Below, in pieces: positions 45,966 to 57,643 of a stretch of 64,000 bases of DNA (its first letter is position 1; every line of letters begins with the position of its first letter). Made by a program: the position numbers and the translations under genes. Below the pieces are notes generated by a model that ran no database searches, was not told the DNA's origin, and was given only the letters and a program-made list of their open reading frames with translations. Source of the stretch: an uncultured Pelagibacteraceae bacterium (GTDB lineage: Bacteria > Pseudomonadota > Alphaproteobacteria > Pelagibacterales > Pelagibacteraceae); NCBI GenBank assembly GCA_902617025.1, contig CACMVB010000002.1, positions 158,491-222,490 of the forward strand, written 5' to 3'.

Positions 45966-46709
45966 ATGCAATTAGGATTAAAAGATTTTAAAAGATTTGA
46001 AAAACAAATAGTTCTTAAAAATGTTGGAGTAGCTGGACAAAAAAAAATATTTAACGCTAAAATATTAATAATCGGGATTGGAGGTTTAGGTTGCCCACTT
46101 TTGACTTACTTAGCAGCATCTGGCGTTGGAACGATAGGAATTGCAGATTCAGATAAAGTTGAAATAAGTAATCTAAATAGACAAACGTTATTTACAACTA
46201 GTGATATAGGAAAATACAAAGTCGATCAGGCTAAATCTTGTATTAATAGAATAAATAATAAAATTAGAATTAAAATATTTAAAAAGAGAATAACTACAAA
46301 AAATGCTAAATCAATAATTAAAAATTTTGATATAATTTGTGATGGTACAGACAACTTTGAGACAAGATACTTGGTTAATGATGAATGTAAAAAAATGAAA
46401 AAAATACTCATCTCCGCAGCAATTAATAAATTTGACGGTCATTTATTTAAGTTTAATTTTAAAAAAAAAACATCCTGTTACAGATGCTTTATGCCAGACA
46501 AGCCTAGTTTGGAAACAAATTGTGATACAGATGGAATTTTCTCCCCAGTAGCTGGGATTTTGGGATCTCTACAAGCTAATGAAGTTTTAAAAACAATTAT
46601 AGGATTAAAAAATAGTTTAGATAACCAGATGATGATTTTTGATTCGATTAAAATAAATCTAAGAAAAATAAAATTATCTTTCAATCCTCAATGTAGAAAC
46701 AAATGTTAA
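45966..46709 (+). CDS. ThiF/MoeB/HesA-family adenylyltransferase
   Basis: The 247-residue E1-like protein has the ATP-binding GIGGLGCPLLTYLAASGVG, the NLNRQTLF loop and DGTDNFETRYLVND. Zinc-type cysteines are at SCYRCFMP and at the C-terminus (NPQCRNKC). It adenylates the C-terminal glycine of a sulfur-carrier ubiquitin-like protein (ThiS or MoaD). The sequence does not decide between thiamine and molybdopterin roles; no partner carrier is nearby. No rhodanese domain is fused. The start is 3 bases after dut. Confidence 0.88.
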   Translation: MQLGLKDFKRFEKQIVLKNVGVAGQKKIFNAKILIIGIGGLGCPLLTYLAASGVGTIGIADSDKVEISNLNRQTLFTTSDIGKYKVDQAKSCINRINNKIRIKIFKKRITTKNAKSIIKNFDIICDGTDNFETRYLVNDECKKMKKILISAAINKFDGHLFKFNFKKKTSCYRCFMPDKPSLETNCDTDGIFSPVAGILGSLQANEVLKTIIGLKNSLDNQMMIFDSIKINLRKIKLSFNPQCRNKC

Positions 46710-47146
46710 AAATTATTAGTATTATTTTCATTTTTTATTTTTCATTTCAGAGTCTTTTTGCAAGTGAATATTTTTTAACTTTGAGAAATGACAAAGTAAA
46801 TCTTAGACAAGGGCCGTCTTTCGAATATCCTATCAAACTATTTTACAAAAAGAAATTTTTACCCGTTTTAATTCTAGATAAATTTGAAAATTTTAGAAAA
46901 ATAAGAGATCACGAAAATAATACTGGTTGGATCCATATTTCACAATTATCAAAAAAAAAAGCGGCTATCACAATTGATGATGATCAACTAATTTTTAATA
47001 AACCTTCTATATATTCGAAGCCTTTTGCAATTCTTAAAAAAGGTAGATTATGTAAGATTTATAAGTGTAAAAATCAATGGTGTAAGATTAGTGTAGAAAA
47101 ATATAAAGGTTGGGTTAAAAAAGATATTTTGTGGGGTCTATTATAA
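46703..47146 (+). CDS. Secreted bacterial SH3-domain protein
   Basis: This 147-residue exported protein has a signal peptide (about 1-20, FSFQSLFA). Two SH3-like barrels follow: one from LRNDKVNLRQGPSFEYPI to GWIHISQL, and a second degenerate one ending GWVKKDILWGLL. Proteins of this alphaproteobacterial COG3807 group sit in the periplasm and are thought to bind the cell wall, though no target has been shown. It overlaps the ThiF-family gene by 7 bases. Confidence 0.83.
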   Translation: MLKIISIIFIFYFSFQSLFASEYFLTLRNDKVNLRQGPSFEYPIKLFYKKKFLPVLILDKFENFRKIRDHENNTGWIHISQLSKKKAAITIDDDQLIFNKPSIYSKPFAILKKGRLCKIYKCKNQWCKISVEKYKGWVKKDILWGLL

Positions 47147-47147
47147 A

Positions 47148-47390
47148 CTATTTTTTGTATTTAGAAGACCAGACTTTATCTAACACGAAATACCAAACCG
47201 CGTTAGCAATTGGTTCAACTATTGCATCAGTTAAAGCAATCATGAACGAGACATTAGATATTAACATTAAAACTGTTATGGCAATTAAAAAATGTCCAAT
47301 TGTATAGATTAAAGTTCGTAAAAGAGATCCTTTGTTACTTTGATAAATATCTTTTACAGTAAGATATATTCCTTTATTAAACTCTGCCAT
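47148..47390 (-). CDS. DUF2061 membrane protein
   Basis: The 80-residue protein has two hydrophobic segments: SLLRTLIYTIGHFLIAITVLMLI (about 18-42), and NAVWYFVLDKVW near the C-terminus. The R-T-x-x-x-x-x-G/H-F pattern and WYxxxDKxW ending are characteristic of DUF2061, a small membrane family of unknown function often seen near sulfur genes. Its start overlaps the stop of the 2OG-oxygenase-like gene by 14 bases, so they are cotranscribed. Confidence 0.8.
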   Translation of the reverse strand: MAEFNKGIYLTVKDIYQSNKGSLLRTLIYTIGHFLIAITVLMLISNVSFMIALTDAIVEPIANAVWYFVLDKVWSSKYKK

Positions 47391-48015
47391 TTTTAAACGG
47401 ATTTTCTAAAACACACGCTACAAGATGTATCCTATCTTGTTCACCGCCATTAAAGAAATTGTGATATTTGGTGTTGTTTGTTATAGTTGCCGATCCGTCA
47501 GCCGGCATATGCTTACAAATATCCTCGATCACCATCCTACAACCTTTATTTGTTATAATTGGAATATGAAGCCTTGGTTCTGGGTCTCTATGCCAACTTA
47601 GAGTAGATCTAGGTTCTTTTAACAATATTCTTACTCTTCCAAGCTTAAAGTGTTTCTTCAAAGTATTATAAACTTCCTCAAAATATGTATTTTTAAACTC
47701 AGGAACTATTTCTGTATATTTTGACTCATCTATTGCCTTGTCCCTCTCAACTTCTTTGCCTTTTTCATCAGGTATAGTCCAGTAAGTACCTCTTACATTG
47801 TGACCCTCTGTAGAATTTTTATCTCCTGGAATTTGATTTATAGAAATGGCTCCAAAATTTTTAATGCCAAGAGTGTTGAATTTCTTTTTTTTTAAAACAA
47901 TATTTAAATCAGCTTTTAATTTATCAATATCGAATTTCAAATTTGGAACTGTAAAAAAATCATCTTTTATGTTTTGATTCAATTTTTCTAAGTTTTGTGA
48001 TTTAACAATTTCCAT
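47377..48015 (-). CDS. Aspartyl/asparaginyl beta-hydroxylase-like 2-oxoglutarate oxygenase
   Basis: The 212-residue protein ends with the Fe(II)/2-oxoglutarate facial triad of the Asp/Asn hydroxylase family. It has H142 and D144 in LSWHRDPEPRLHIPI, H185 in TKYHNFFNG, and 2OG-binding R195 in EQDRIHLVAC. The residue before the first His and the RLHIPI strand are typical of the family. The N-terminal 120 residues are not recognisable. It could hydroxylate a protein, peptide or lipid; the substrate is unknown. It lies 1 base after katG, so it is likely under the same Irr-type control. Confidence 0.82.
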   Translation of the reverse strand: MEIVKSQNLEKLNQNIKDDFFTVPNLKFDIDKLKADLNIVLKKKKFNTLGIKNFGAISINQIPGDKNSTEGHNVRGTYWTIPDEKGKEVERDKAIDESKYTEIVPEFKNTYFEEVYNTLKKHFKLGRVRILLKEPRSTLSWHRDPEPRLHIPIITNKGCRMVIEDICKHMPADGSATITNNTKYHNFFNGGEQDRIHLVACVLENPFKNGRV

Positions 48016-48016
48016 A

Positions 48017-50213
<2,197 letters not shown>

Positions 50214-50235
50214 GTGAAAAACAAGCGACAAACTG

Positions 50236-50643
50236 TCAATTTTTCAAATTTATAAATACCTCAACATTCTTAATTTTTTTACCATTTGGTGCTTTTGGAA
50301 TTTTTTGAATGATTATATCATTCGCATCGATATCTATTAATTCTGAAGTATCACTATCATAAAAATGGTGATGGTTTGAAACATTAGTATCAAAATAAGT
50401 TTTGTTTCCTCTTACTTCAACTTCACTTAAATGTCCGGCTGTTTTAAATGCGTGGACGGTATTATAAATTGTAGCTAACGCAATTTTAGAAACCGATTTT
50501 TTGGTCAAAAGTTTGTTTAAACTTTCAACTGAAAAATGGAAAGTTTTTTCTCTCTCAAATAAAAATTTAGCTATTTCAACTCTTTGTTTAGTCGGTCTTA
50601 ACCCGGAAGATCTTAATTTTTTTAAAATGTCTGTTTTTTTCAC
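50236..50643 (-). CDS. irr: Fur-family regulator, Irr type
   Basis: The 135-residue winged-helix regulator has the Fur-family helix GLRPTKQRVEIAKFLFE, the recognition region KIALATIYNTVHAFKTAG, and YFDTNVSNHHHFY with the histidine cluster H91-H93 seen in Irr proteins. It lacks the CxxC structural-zinc motifs of typical Fur and PerR. GTG at 50643 is the start. A palindrome like that at katG overlaps its own TATAAA box at 50668-50673, implying autoregulation. It would respond to haem/iron or peroxide status. PerR remains an alternative name. Confidence 0.85.
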   Translation of the reverse strand: MKKTDILKKLRSSGLRPTKQRVEIAKFLFEREKTFHFSVESLNKLLTKKSVSKIALATIYNTVHAFKTAGHLSEVEVRGNKTYFDTNVSNHHHFYDSDTSELIDIDANDIIIQKIPKAPNGKKIKNVEVFINLKN

Positions 50644-50667
50644 GTTTTAGTTCGCTTTTTGATCTAC

Positions 50668-50684
50668 TTTATAATCATTCTAAA
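50668..50684. promoter_or_regulatory. Second Irr-box-like operator upstream of the regulator gene
   Basis: TTTATAATCATTCTAAA is identical to the katG operator except at the central base. It lies 25 bases before the regulator GTG and 52 bases before the divergent fabA ATG. The regulator's predicted TATAAA is embedded in it, so autoregulation is likely; an effect on fabA is possible. Confidence 0.75.
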
Positions 50685-50735
50685 GACAAAATATATATGA
50701 AACTTTTGCTAAATCAAGTAAAACAATTCTAAATC

Positions 50736-51239
50736 ATGCAAAAAAATAGTTACAATTACGATGAGCTAATTTCGTGTGGAGAGGGAAAACTATTTGGTGA
50801 GGGAAATGCTAAGCTACCACTACCACCAATGTTGATGTTTGATAGAATTACAGAAATAAAAAAAGATACAGGTGAATTTAAAAAAGGTTTTATTAAAGCG
50901 GAGCTTGATATTAAAGACAACCTCTGGTTTTTTGATTGTCATTTTAAAAAAGACCCAGTTATGCCAGGTTGCCTTGGTTTAGATGCTATGTGGCAGTTGG
51001 TTGGATTTTTTTTAGGCTGGATTGGCGAGCCAGGAAAGGGTAGAGCTTTAGGAGTAAATTCAGTAAAATTTACTGGTGAAGTATTAAAAAATATTAAAAT
51101 GGCGACTTATGAAATAAATATGAAAAGAATTTTAAAAAAAGAGGGAACTGCTGTTGGATTAGCTAATGGCATTTTAAGCGCAGATGGTAAAATAATTTAT
51201 ACTGCAGAAAATCTAAAGGTAGGATTATTTAAACAATGA
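50736..51239 (+). CDS. fabA: 3-hydroxydecanoyl-ACP dehydratase/isomerase
   Basis: This 167-residue hot-dog-fold enzyme introduces the cis double bond in anaerobic-type unsaturated fatty-acid synthesis. Catalytic H69 is in [18 protein letters not shown] and D83 in [14 protein letters not shown], both characteristic of FabA rather than FabZ. It starts a fabA-fabB-fabI run, with a 4-base ATGA overlap into fabB. It diverges from the Irr-type regulator. Confidence 0.95.
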   Translation: MQKNSYNYDELISCGEGKLFGEGNAKLPLPPMLMFDRITEIKKDTGEFKKGFIKAELDIKDNLWFFDCHFKKDPVMPGCLGLDAMWQLVGFFLGWIGEPGKGRALGVNSVKFTGEVLKNIKMATYEINMKRILKKEGTAVGLANGILSADGKIIYTAENLKVGLFKQ

Positions 51240-52447
51240 AAAGAGTTGTTGTTACTGGGATTGGGGTAGTTTCTTGTTTGGGAAATAATCAAGATGAAGT
51301 TTATAAGTCATTACTTAATGCAAAATCAGGAATTACATTTTCTGAAGAATATAAAGAATACAATTTAAAAAGCCATGTTCACGGAAAACCAAATATTAAA
51401 CTAGAAGAACACGTTGATAGAAAGTTTATAAGATTTATGGGGCCGGGATCTGCTTATAATTATATTTCAATGAATGAAGCAGTAAAAGACTCTGGGCTTG
51501 AAGAAAAAGATGTAAGCAATGTAACAACTGGAATGATTATGGGATCAGGCGGTCCTTCAATAGAAAACGTTATATTGGCAGCAGACAAAACTAGAGAAAA
51601 AAGTCCAAAAAGAATGGGGCCTTTTGTAGTTCCGCGAACAATGTCGAGTACGGCTTCAGCAACTCTTGCAGTTCCTTTTAAAATAAAAGGAGTTAACTAT
51701 ACTATTAGTTCAGCGTGTGCAACCAGCGGACATTGTATTGGTAACGCTATGGAATTAATTCAACTAGGAAAACAAAAAATTATTTTTGCGGGCGGTAGTG
51801 ATGAAGTTCATTTTGCAATGACTGCGATGTTTGATGCGATGACAGCCTTATCTTCAAAATATAATGATACTCCTGAAAAAGCGTCTAGGCCTTATGATAA
51901 AACTCGAGATGGTTTTGTTATCGCTGGTGGTGGTGGTGTTTTAGTTTTAGAAGAATATGAACATGCTAAATCAAGAGGTGCAAAAATTTATGCAGAATTA
52001 ACAGGCTACGGTGCAACTTCAGACGGTTATGATATGGTAGCTCCATCTGGTGAAGGAGCGGTCCGATGTATGAAAATGGCATTGAGCACCGCAAAAAATA
52101 AAATTGATTACATAAATACTCACGGGACATCAACACCTGTTGGAGACATTACTGAATTAAAAGCAGTTGGACAAGTATTTAGTGATTACAAACCAAAAAT
52201 TAGTTCAACTAAATCTCTCGCTGGTCACTCACTTGGAGCTACGTCAGTTCACGAAGCTATTTACAGTTTAATTATGATGAAAAATAATTTTATAGCTGCT
52301 TCTGCTAACATAAATGATATGGATGAAGAGGCAAAAAAATATCCGATTGTGACAAAAGTTGAAAAAAGTGTAAATCTAAATTCTATAATGTCAAATAGTT
52401 TTGGTTTCGGAGGTACTAATGCTACTTTAGTATTTGAGAAGGTATAA
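51236..52447 (+). CDS. fabB: 3-oxoacyl-ACP synthase I
   Basis: The 403-residue condensing enzyme has the nucleophile C161 in [14 protein letters not shown], and the two histidines in [11 protein letters not shown] and [10 protein letters not shown] complete the Cys-His-His triad. It elongates cis-unsaturated intermediates made by FabA. The C-terminus [15 protein letters not shown] is the standard thiolase-fold ending. Linkage with fabA identifies it as FabB rather than FabF. fabI follows after 2 bases. Confidence 0.95.
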   Translation: MKRVVVTGIGVVSCLGNNQDEVYKSLLNAKSGITFSEEYKEYNLKSHVHGKPNIKLEEHVDRKFIRFMGPGSAYNYISMNEAVKDSGLEEKDVSNVTTGMIMGSGGPSIENVILAADKTREKSPKRMGPFVVPRTMSSTASATLAVPFKIKGVNYTISSACATSGHCIGNAMELIQLGKQKIIFAGGSDEVHFAMTAMFDAMTALSSKYNDTPEKASRPYDKTRDGFVIAGGGGVLVLEEYEHAKSRGAKIYAELTGYGATSDGYDMVAPSGEGAVRCMKMALSTAKNKIDYINTHGTSTPVGDITELKAVGQVFSDYKPKISSTKSLAGHSLGATSVHEAIYSLIMMKNNFIAASANINDMDEEAKKYPIVTKVEKSVNLNSIMSNSFGFGGTNATLVFEKV

Positions 52448-52449
52448 TT

Positions 52450-53235
52450 ATGAATTTAATGAAAGGTAAAAAAGGCTTGATAATGGGTGTTGCTAATGAA
52501 CGCTCTATTGCTTGGGGTATATCACAAAAACTCTCAGAAGCTGGTGCAGAGCTTGCATTTACTTATTTGGGTGATGCATTAAAAAAAAGAGTAATTCCAT
52601 TGGCAGAAAAATTAAATTCTAAAGTAACTTTTAGTTGTGATGTAGAGCAAAAAAATGACATAACCAAACTCTTTGCTCAAATTAAAGAGAAATGGGGAAA
52701 TATAGATTTTGTTGTTCATGCTGTAGCTTTTTCAGATAAATCAGAGTTATCAGGTGAGTATTTAAACACTTCAAGAGACAACTTTTTAAGAAGTATGCTT
52801 ATCTCATGCTTCTCCTTCACAGAAGTTTCAAAAGAAGCATCTAAAATTATGAAAGAGAATGGAAGTTTGTTAACCTTAACTTATGAGTCTAGTAAAGCAA
52901 TCCCTAATTATAACGTAATGGGTGTTTGTAAATCAGCCTTAGAAGCTAGTGTAAAATATTTAGCTAGAGATTTAGGGCAAAAGAAAATTCGTGTTAATGC
53001 AATTAGTGCAGGACCTATAAAAACTTTAGCGGCCTCTGCTATAGGAGATGCAAAATTTTTATATAAATGGAATGAAGATCATTCCTTTTTAAAAAGAAAT
53101 GTTGATATTACTGATGTAGGTAATTCAGCTTTATATTTATTAAGCGATCTTGCTGCAGGAGTAACTGGAGAAATACATTATGTTGATGCCGGATACAATA
53201 AAGTAGGAATGCCAGATCCTAAAAATATCACTTAA
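52450..53235 (+). CDS. fabI: Enoyl-ACP reductase (NADH)
   Basis: The 261-residue short-chain dehydrogenase-fold enzyme has the FabI cofactor loop GVANERSIAWGI (residues 14-25), the internal TYESSKAIPNYNVMGVCKSALE with the Y-x6-K catalytic pair (YNVMGVCK), and AGPIKTLAASAI in the flexible substrate loop. It completes each elongation cycle. The 3' end overlaps the convergent polysaccharide-deacetylase-like gene by 8 bases. Confidence 0.95.
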   Translation: MNLMKGKKGLIMGVANERSIAWGISQKLSEAGAELAFTYLGDALKKRVIPLAEKLNSKVTFSCDVEQKNDITKLFAQIKEKWGNIDFVVHAVAFSDKSELSGEYLNTSRDNFLRSMLISCFSFTEVSKEASKIMKENGSLLTLTYESSKAIPNYNVMGVCKSALEASVKYLARDLGQKKIRVNAISAGPIKTLAASAIGDAKFLYKWNEDHSFLKRNVDITDVGNSALYLLSDLAAGVTGEIHYVDAGYNKVGMPDPKNIT

Positions 53236-53992
53236 AAATTCTGACAGTTTTTAATGTCTTTTCAACAAAGAAATTGGTAAAACTTTGTAAATAATTTTTT
53301 GAGGCAATACTTACCATATAATCTAAATCTTTGATTTTTTTGTGATAATTTTCTAAAAATTTTTCGAATGTTTGTAAATCATGGGACTCCCAATAATTAA
53401 TATGTATTTGCGTAGCTTGAATACCAAACGGTAAGAATATTTCCTTATAGAAAAGTTGCGGAATAAAAAGTAATTCATATTTAAAATATGGAAAAAGTCC
53501 ATATCCATCAATAATGATCTTTATTCCATCTTCTTTTAAGGCTTTTAAAGTGTTTTTATCATAATTATGATTAGGAGCAAAAAAGCTTCTTATTGGAATT
53601 TTTCTTTTTGTGAATTCTAACGATCCAGTTTTTATTTTGTTTAATTGTTCAAAATAATCTAGTCCAAAAAATTCAGAGTTACCTCCATAGTTAAATATAT
53701 CTTTTTTATAAGATTTTTGAGTATACAGATGATGACAGCCGTGCATTGCGATTTCCCAACCTTTGTTTTTCCAACTGATCACTCTTTCCCAAAATTTGTC
53801 GTTTCTAGGATATTTTAAAAGTTCTGGATCTCTATTAATTGGTATAACTCCTAAAAGTGGTTTTATTTTATACTTATCAAATAACAATTCACATTTGTCC
53901 ATATAATCCCAACGCATATTTTCAGAAATGTCATCCATTCTGATAAGTAAACCGGTATATTTTGAAAAAAGATTTTTGTAATAATTAAGCAT
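53228..53992 (-). CDS. Polysaccharide-deacetylase-fold (DUF2334-like) protein
   Basis: The 254-residue protein shows a NodB/DUF2334 pattern. Near the N-terminus is the metal-site RMDDIS (D20, D21), then GWEIAMHGCHHLY with the two zinc-type histidines, and a later SFFAPNHNYDKNTLKALKEDGIKIIIDGYG. No signal peptide is seen, so it would act in the cytoplasm unless exported otherwise. It may deacetylate an N-acetyl sugar during surface-polysaccharide building. It follows a GNAT-like gene by 29 bases and converges with fabI. The exact substrate is unknown. Confidence 0.75.
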   Translation of the reverse strand: MLNYYKNLFSKYTGLLIRMDDISENMRWDYMDKCELLFDKYKIKPLLGVIPINRDPELLKYPRNDKFWERVISWKNKGWEIAMHGCHHLYTQKSYKKDIFNYGGNSEFFGLDYFEQLNKIKTGSLEFTKRKIPIRSFFAPNHNYDKNTLKALKEDGIKIIIDGYGLFPYFKYELLFIPQLFYKEIFLPFGIQATQIHINYWESHDLQTFEKFLENYHKKIKDLDYMVSIASKNYLQSFTNFFVEKTLKTVRIFK

Positions 53993-54021
53993 TTGATAAT
54001 TATAAAATATATTTCAAAAAT

Positions 54022-54930
54022 TTAAAGTATTAGATCAGAATTAAGTATATCGTAGCTTTGAATTTGGTGAGATGTGCGGCTGTATAAATCTCTTGGCCTA
54101 GAAAAATTTAGAAATTTGCTTTTTAAATAAGAGCAATCTTCATTTTCCAGAGAGTACTTAGATATTAAGAGTACTCTAAAAGTTTTACCTATCATATTTA
54201 AAATTGCACTATAGTTTAACTTAAAAATTTTAATATTTGAGATGTATAGAATTTTAAAGACGTTAAAACCTTTTTTTTTAATTTTTGTTCCGATAATAAA
54301 AATATTTTCACCTAAATCGTCTTTTAAAAGAATCTTATGATATATCTCGTCATGATATTTTTTAAATATAAGTTTTGTTTTTTTATCTAAAATTGGAATT
54401 ATTTCAGTTTCATTATTTAAGATTTTAAATTTATTTTTTCTGAAACTAGAAATGCTCAAAATAAAAATGAAATACTCCATTACAAAAAATTTTTTAAATC
54501 CAAGTTTTAATAAAAGTCCTTTTAAAGATTGAATTGGAGTGAAAGCTGTTAGCGAAATATCTTTATTTAAAAGATCTAATATTAAATAATAAGAATACAA
54601 TCTAAAAGGTTTTTCTACAATCCAGCTATGAATATTGCAAAAAAGTAATTTTTTATTTTCTTTAGTTCTTGTTGAATAATAGGTACCCATAAATCCGACT
54701 ATTTTTTTATCTTTTTTATTGAACATTATTTTACCAACAGGAAACTTTTCGTTTCCAGATAAGTAAAGTAATTTTATTATTTGATTTACTTGCCTAAGAT
54801 TTTGTTCTTCTATAAATTTTATTACACTTTTGAAAAAATTATCATTCAAATAAACTTCTTTAATTTCCAGTATTTTGGAGGCTCTTTGATTTAACTGATC
54901 TATTTTTTTTATATCTATTTTTTCTCTCAA
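54022..54930 (-). CDS. Putative GNAT-fold acyltransferase
   Basis: I assign this 302-residue protein only weakly. The middle part (about 40-170) looks like a GNAT domain: VGKIMFNKKDKKIVGFMGTYY as the beta3-beta4 region, a SWIVEKPFRLYSYYLILDLLNK acyl-CoA-type segment, and TPIQSLKGLLLKLGFKKFFV as the terminal helix/strand. The C-terminal 130 residues are unrecognised, Lys- and Ile-rich. It is paired with the deacetylase-like gene, which suggests an N-acylation step on a sugar or lipid. It starts 16 bases from the end of pnp on the same strand. Confidence 0.6.
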   Translation of the reverse strand: MREKIDIKKIDQLNQRASKILEIKEVYLNDNFFKSVIKFIEEQNLRQVNQIIKLLYLSGNEKFPVGKIMFNKKDKKIVGFMGTYYSTRTKENKKLLFCNIHSWIVEKPFRLYSYYLILDLLNKDISLTAFTPIQSLKGLLLKLGFKKFFVMEYFIFILSISSFRKNKFKILNNETEIIPILDKKTKLIFKKYHDEIYHKILLKDDLGENIFIIGTKIKKKGFNVFKILYISNIKIFKLNYSAILNMIGKTFRVLLISKYSLENEDCSYLKSKFLNFSRPRDLYSRTSHQIQSYDILNSDLIL

Positions 54931-54946
54931 TGCTGAATGCGAACAA

Positions 54947-57013
54947 TTACACCTGTTTCATTGATAGTTTTACTTTTCCCCTATCGAAACCAACAACCTT
55001 AACTGAAACTTCGTCTCCTTCTCTGACAACATCGTTAACTTTTGCAACTCTTTTAGCAGCTAATTCAGATATATGTACTAGACCATCTTGTTTTCCTAAA
55101 AAATTAACAAAGGCTCCGAATTCCATAATTTTTACGACTTTGCCTTTGTAAATTTTTCCCATCTCTGGTTTAGCAACCAAATTTTTAATGAATTCAATTG
55201 CTTTATTTCTTGAATTTTCGTCTGCGGCTGCAATAGTTACTTCACCTGTATCTTTGACATCGACTTTTGCACCAGAAGTTTCGACTATCTCTCTAATTGT
55301 TGCTCCACCTTTTCCTATTACTGTTGCTATATCTTTTTTATCTACTGTTATTGTTTCCATTTTTGGCGTGTGTTTTGAAAATTCTTTTCTCGAAGTTTTA
55401 ATAGCTTTGTTCATTTCACTTAAAATATGTTCTCTTCCAATTTTTGCTTGCTCCAAGGCTTTTTGCATAATCTCAAAAGTGATACCTGTAATTTTAATAT
55501 CCATCTGAAGTGAGGTAATTCCATTTTTTGTACCAGCAACTTTAAAATCCATATCTCCTAGATGGTCTTCGTCCCCCAAAATGTCAGAAAGTACGGAAAA
55601 GTCTTCACCCTCTTTAATCAATCCCATTGCAATTCCAGCAACTGGCTCCTTTATAGGGACTCCTGCATCCATTAACGATAAAGAAGTTCCACAAACTGTC
55701 GCCATTGACGAGGATCCATTGGACTCTGTTATTTCTGAAACTACTCTTAATGTATAAGGGAAATTTTCTTTTTTTGGTAAAGATGAATTTATCGCTCTCC
55801 AAGCAAGTTTACCATGTCCAATTTCTCTTCTACCAGTGCCTATTCTTCCACATTCTCCAACAGAGAATGGAGGAAAATTATAATGCAACATGAAGTTAGA
55901 TCTTTGCATTCCCTCTAAGCTTTCTAATCTTTGCTCATCATCTGTCATTCCAAGCGTAGTCACGACAAGAGCTTGGGTTTCTCCTCTGGTAAAAAGAGCA
56001 GATCCATGAGCTCTTGGTAAAACACCAACTTCACATTTTATTTGTCTTACATCTGCTAAACCTCTTCCATCTATTCTTTTCTTTTCTTTCAAAATTGCTG
56101 TTCTAACAATATCTTTCTCTAAAGATTTAAGTTGTGACATTACCTGGTTTTCTGTAACAATTTCATCCTCCACAAACATTTCTTTGCATTGTGTCTCAAT
56201 TTCAGAAATAGCTGTAGATCTCTTTTTCTTATCTATTTCTTTAAATGCAGTTCTTAAGCCATCTTCAAATTTTGCAGAGATTTTCTTTTTAATTTGAGAA
56301 TGATCAACTTCTTCGACTTCCCATTTAGGTTTGCCAGCTTTTTTAGCTAATTTCTCTATTGCTTCAATTATTGGAACAAATTTTTCGTGGCCAAATTTTA
56401 CGGCATCCAACATAACTTTTTCAGATAACCCCGATGTTTCAGACTCAACCATAAGAACAGCATCTTTAGTTCCAGCAACTACAAGATCTAATTCGGACTC
56501 TTTTAATTCCTCCACAGAAGGATTTAATAAATACTTTCCATCTTTATAGCCGACTCTACTAGCTGCAATAGGCCCTAGAAATGGCAGTCCAGATATTGCT
56601 AGAGCTGCTGAAGAAGCTATAATTGATAATATGTCTGGTTGATTTTCGCTATCATATGACAAAACTGTAGGAAGAACTTGAACCTCATTCATAAAACCAG
56701 ATGGAAACAAAGGTCTTATCGGTCTATCTATTAATCTAGAAATTAATGTTTCTGACTCTGTTGGTCTTGCCTCTCTTTTAAAATATCCTCCAGGTATTTT
56801 ACCTGCTGCATAATATTTTTCTTGATAATTTACTGACAAGGGAAAATAATCTTGACCCTCTGCAACTTTTTTTGCTCCTACCGCAGTTGCAATTACTACT
56901 GTTTCACCAAGTGTAGCAATAATAGCGCCATCTGCTTGTCTTGCTATTTTACCTGTCTCTAAAGTTAATTTTTTACTATTAACTTCTAATTCTTCCTTAT
57001 GTATTTTAAACAT
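54947..57013 (-). CDS. pnp: Polyribonucleotide nucleotidyltransferase (PNPase)
   Basis: The 688-residue 3'-to-5' phosphorolytic exonuclease has two RNase PH domains ([30 protein letters not shown], and [16 protein letters not shown] ... [10 protein letters not shown]), then a KH domain ([17 protein letters not shown]) and an S1 domain ([28 protein letters not shown]). It trims mRNA as part of the degradosome. Its start touches the rpsO stop, and it closes the nusA-infB-rbfA-rpsO-pnp run. Confidence 0.96.
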   Translation of the reverse strand: MFKIHKEELEVNSKKLTLETGKIARQADGAIIATLGETVVIATAVGAKKVAEGQDYFPLSVNYQEKYYAAGKIPGGYFKREARPTESETLISRLIDRPIRPLFPSGFMNEVQVLPTVLSYDSENQPDILSIIASSAALAISGLPFLGPIAASRVGYKDGKYLLNPSVEELKESELDLVVAGTKDAVLMVESETSGLSEKVMLDAVKFGHEKFVPIIEAIEKLAKKAGKPKWEVEEVDHSQIKKKISAKFEDGLRTAFKEIDKKKRSTAISEIETQCKEMFVEDEIVTENQVMSQLKSLEKDIVRTAILKEKKRIDGRGLADVRQIKCEVGVLPRAHGSALFTRGETQALVVTTLGMTDDEQRLESLEGMQRSNFMLHYNFPPFSVGECGRIGTGRREIGHGKLAWRAINSSLPKKENFPYTLRVVSEITESNGSSSMATVCGTSLSLMDAGVPIKEPVAGIAMGLIKEGEDFSVLSDILGDEDHLGDMDFKVAGTKNGITSLQMDIKITGITFEIMQKALEQAKIGREHILSEMNKAIKTSRKEFSKHTPKMETITVDKKDIATVIGKGGATIREIVETSGAKVDVKDTGEVTIAAADENSRNKAIEFIKNLVAKPEMGKIYKGKVVKIMEFGAFVNFLGKQDGLVHISELAAKRVAKVNDVVREGDEVSVKVVGFDRGKVKLSMKQV

Positions 57014-57273
57014 TACTTCCTTAAGTTTAATTGTTTAATAACTTTTTGGTATGAATCAGAATTTTTCTTTTTAAGATATACAAGAAGTTTTTTTCTTTTG
57101 TTAACTGATTTTGTCAAACCCAAAGTTGAGTGTTTATCTTTTTTAAATTTTTTAAAATGGTCTGATAATTTTGAAATTTTATCAGTAAGTAAACCTATTT
57201 GTATTTCCGTAGACCCCACGTCCTTAGCATGCAAAGCTAATGATTTAATTGTATCTTTTTTTTTCTTTATCAT
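57013..57273 (-). CDS. rpsO: 30S ribosomal protein S15
   Basis: The 86-residue primary 16S-rRNA-binding protein has [36 protein letters not shown] and [21 protein letters not shown], closely matching the family. Translation begins 29 bases inside the end of rbfA, an unusually long overlap. The start is credible because [15 protein letters not shown] aligns with the family N-terminus. Usually truB lies between rbfA and rpsO; here it is absent. Confidence 0.95.
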   Translation of the reverse strand: MIKKKKDTIKSLALHAKDVGSTEIQIGLLTDKISKLSDHFKKFKKDKHSTLGLTKSVNKRKKLLVYLKKKNSDSYQKVIKQLNLRK

Positions 57274-57643
57274 GCTCTTTATTTTTCTTTATTAGTCTTT
57301 CAATCTTTTCAGCATATTCAAATGAGTTATCTTCAACAAATGTGAGTTTAGGAAGAAACTTTATATCTAGCCTTTTAGACAGCGCTTTTCTAACAAGATG
57401 TGAGTATTCAGTCAAGATTTTTACTGTTTCTTTAGTTTCAACACCACCTAAAGGAATGACGTAAACTCTTGCTGTTTTAAGATCTGGGGTCATTCGTACT
57501 TCAGTGACTGTAATTAACTTTGAATTTATAGTGGGTATTTTAGCCTCGTTTCTTATAAAAAGTTCACCCAGGTTTTGTTTGACTAATTCCCCGACTCTCA
57601 ATTGTCTTTGACTGTAAAAATGTTGAGAGTTTTCCTTATTCAT
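57245..57643 (-). CDS. rbfA: Ribosome-binding factor A
   Basis: The 132-residue KH-fold 30S maturation factor has QRQLRVGELVKQNLGELFIR at the N-terminus, LITVTEVRMTPDLKTARVYVIPLGG in the middle, and VRKALSKRLDIKFLPKLTFVEDNSFEYAEKIERLIKK at the end. It helps assemble the small subunit in the cold. The stop lies inside rpsO (29-base overlap), and the start abuts the infB stop (one-base overlap). Confidence 0.94.
   Translation of the reverse strand: MNKENSQHFYSQRQLRVGELVKQNLGELFIRNEAKIPTINSKLITVTEVRMTPDLKTARVYVIPLGGVETKETVKILTEYSHLVRKALSKRLDIKFLPKLTFVEDNSFEYAEKIERLIKKNKEHDKEKKRYN

Noticed and set aside
55188..55508. 106-codon frame antisense to pnp, and several similar frames opposite infB and nusA
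   Set aside because: All are embedded in strongly conserved genes and consist of low-complexity hydrophobic residues typical of the complementary strand.
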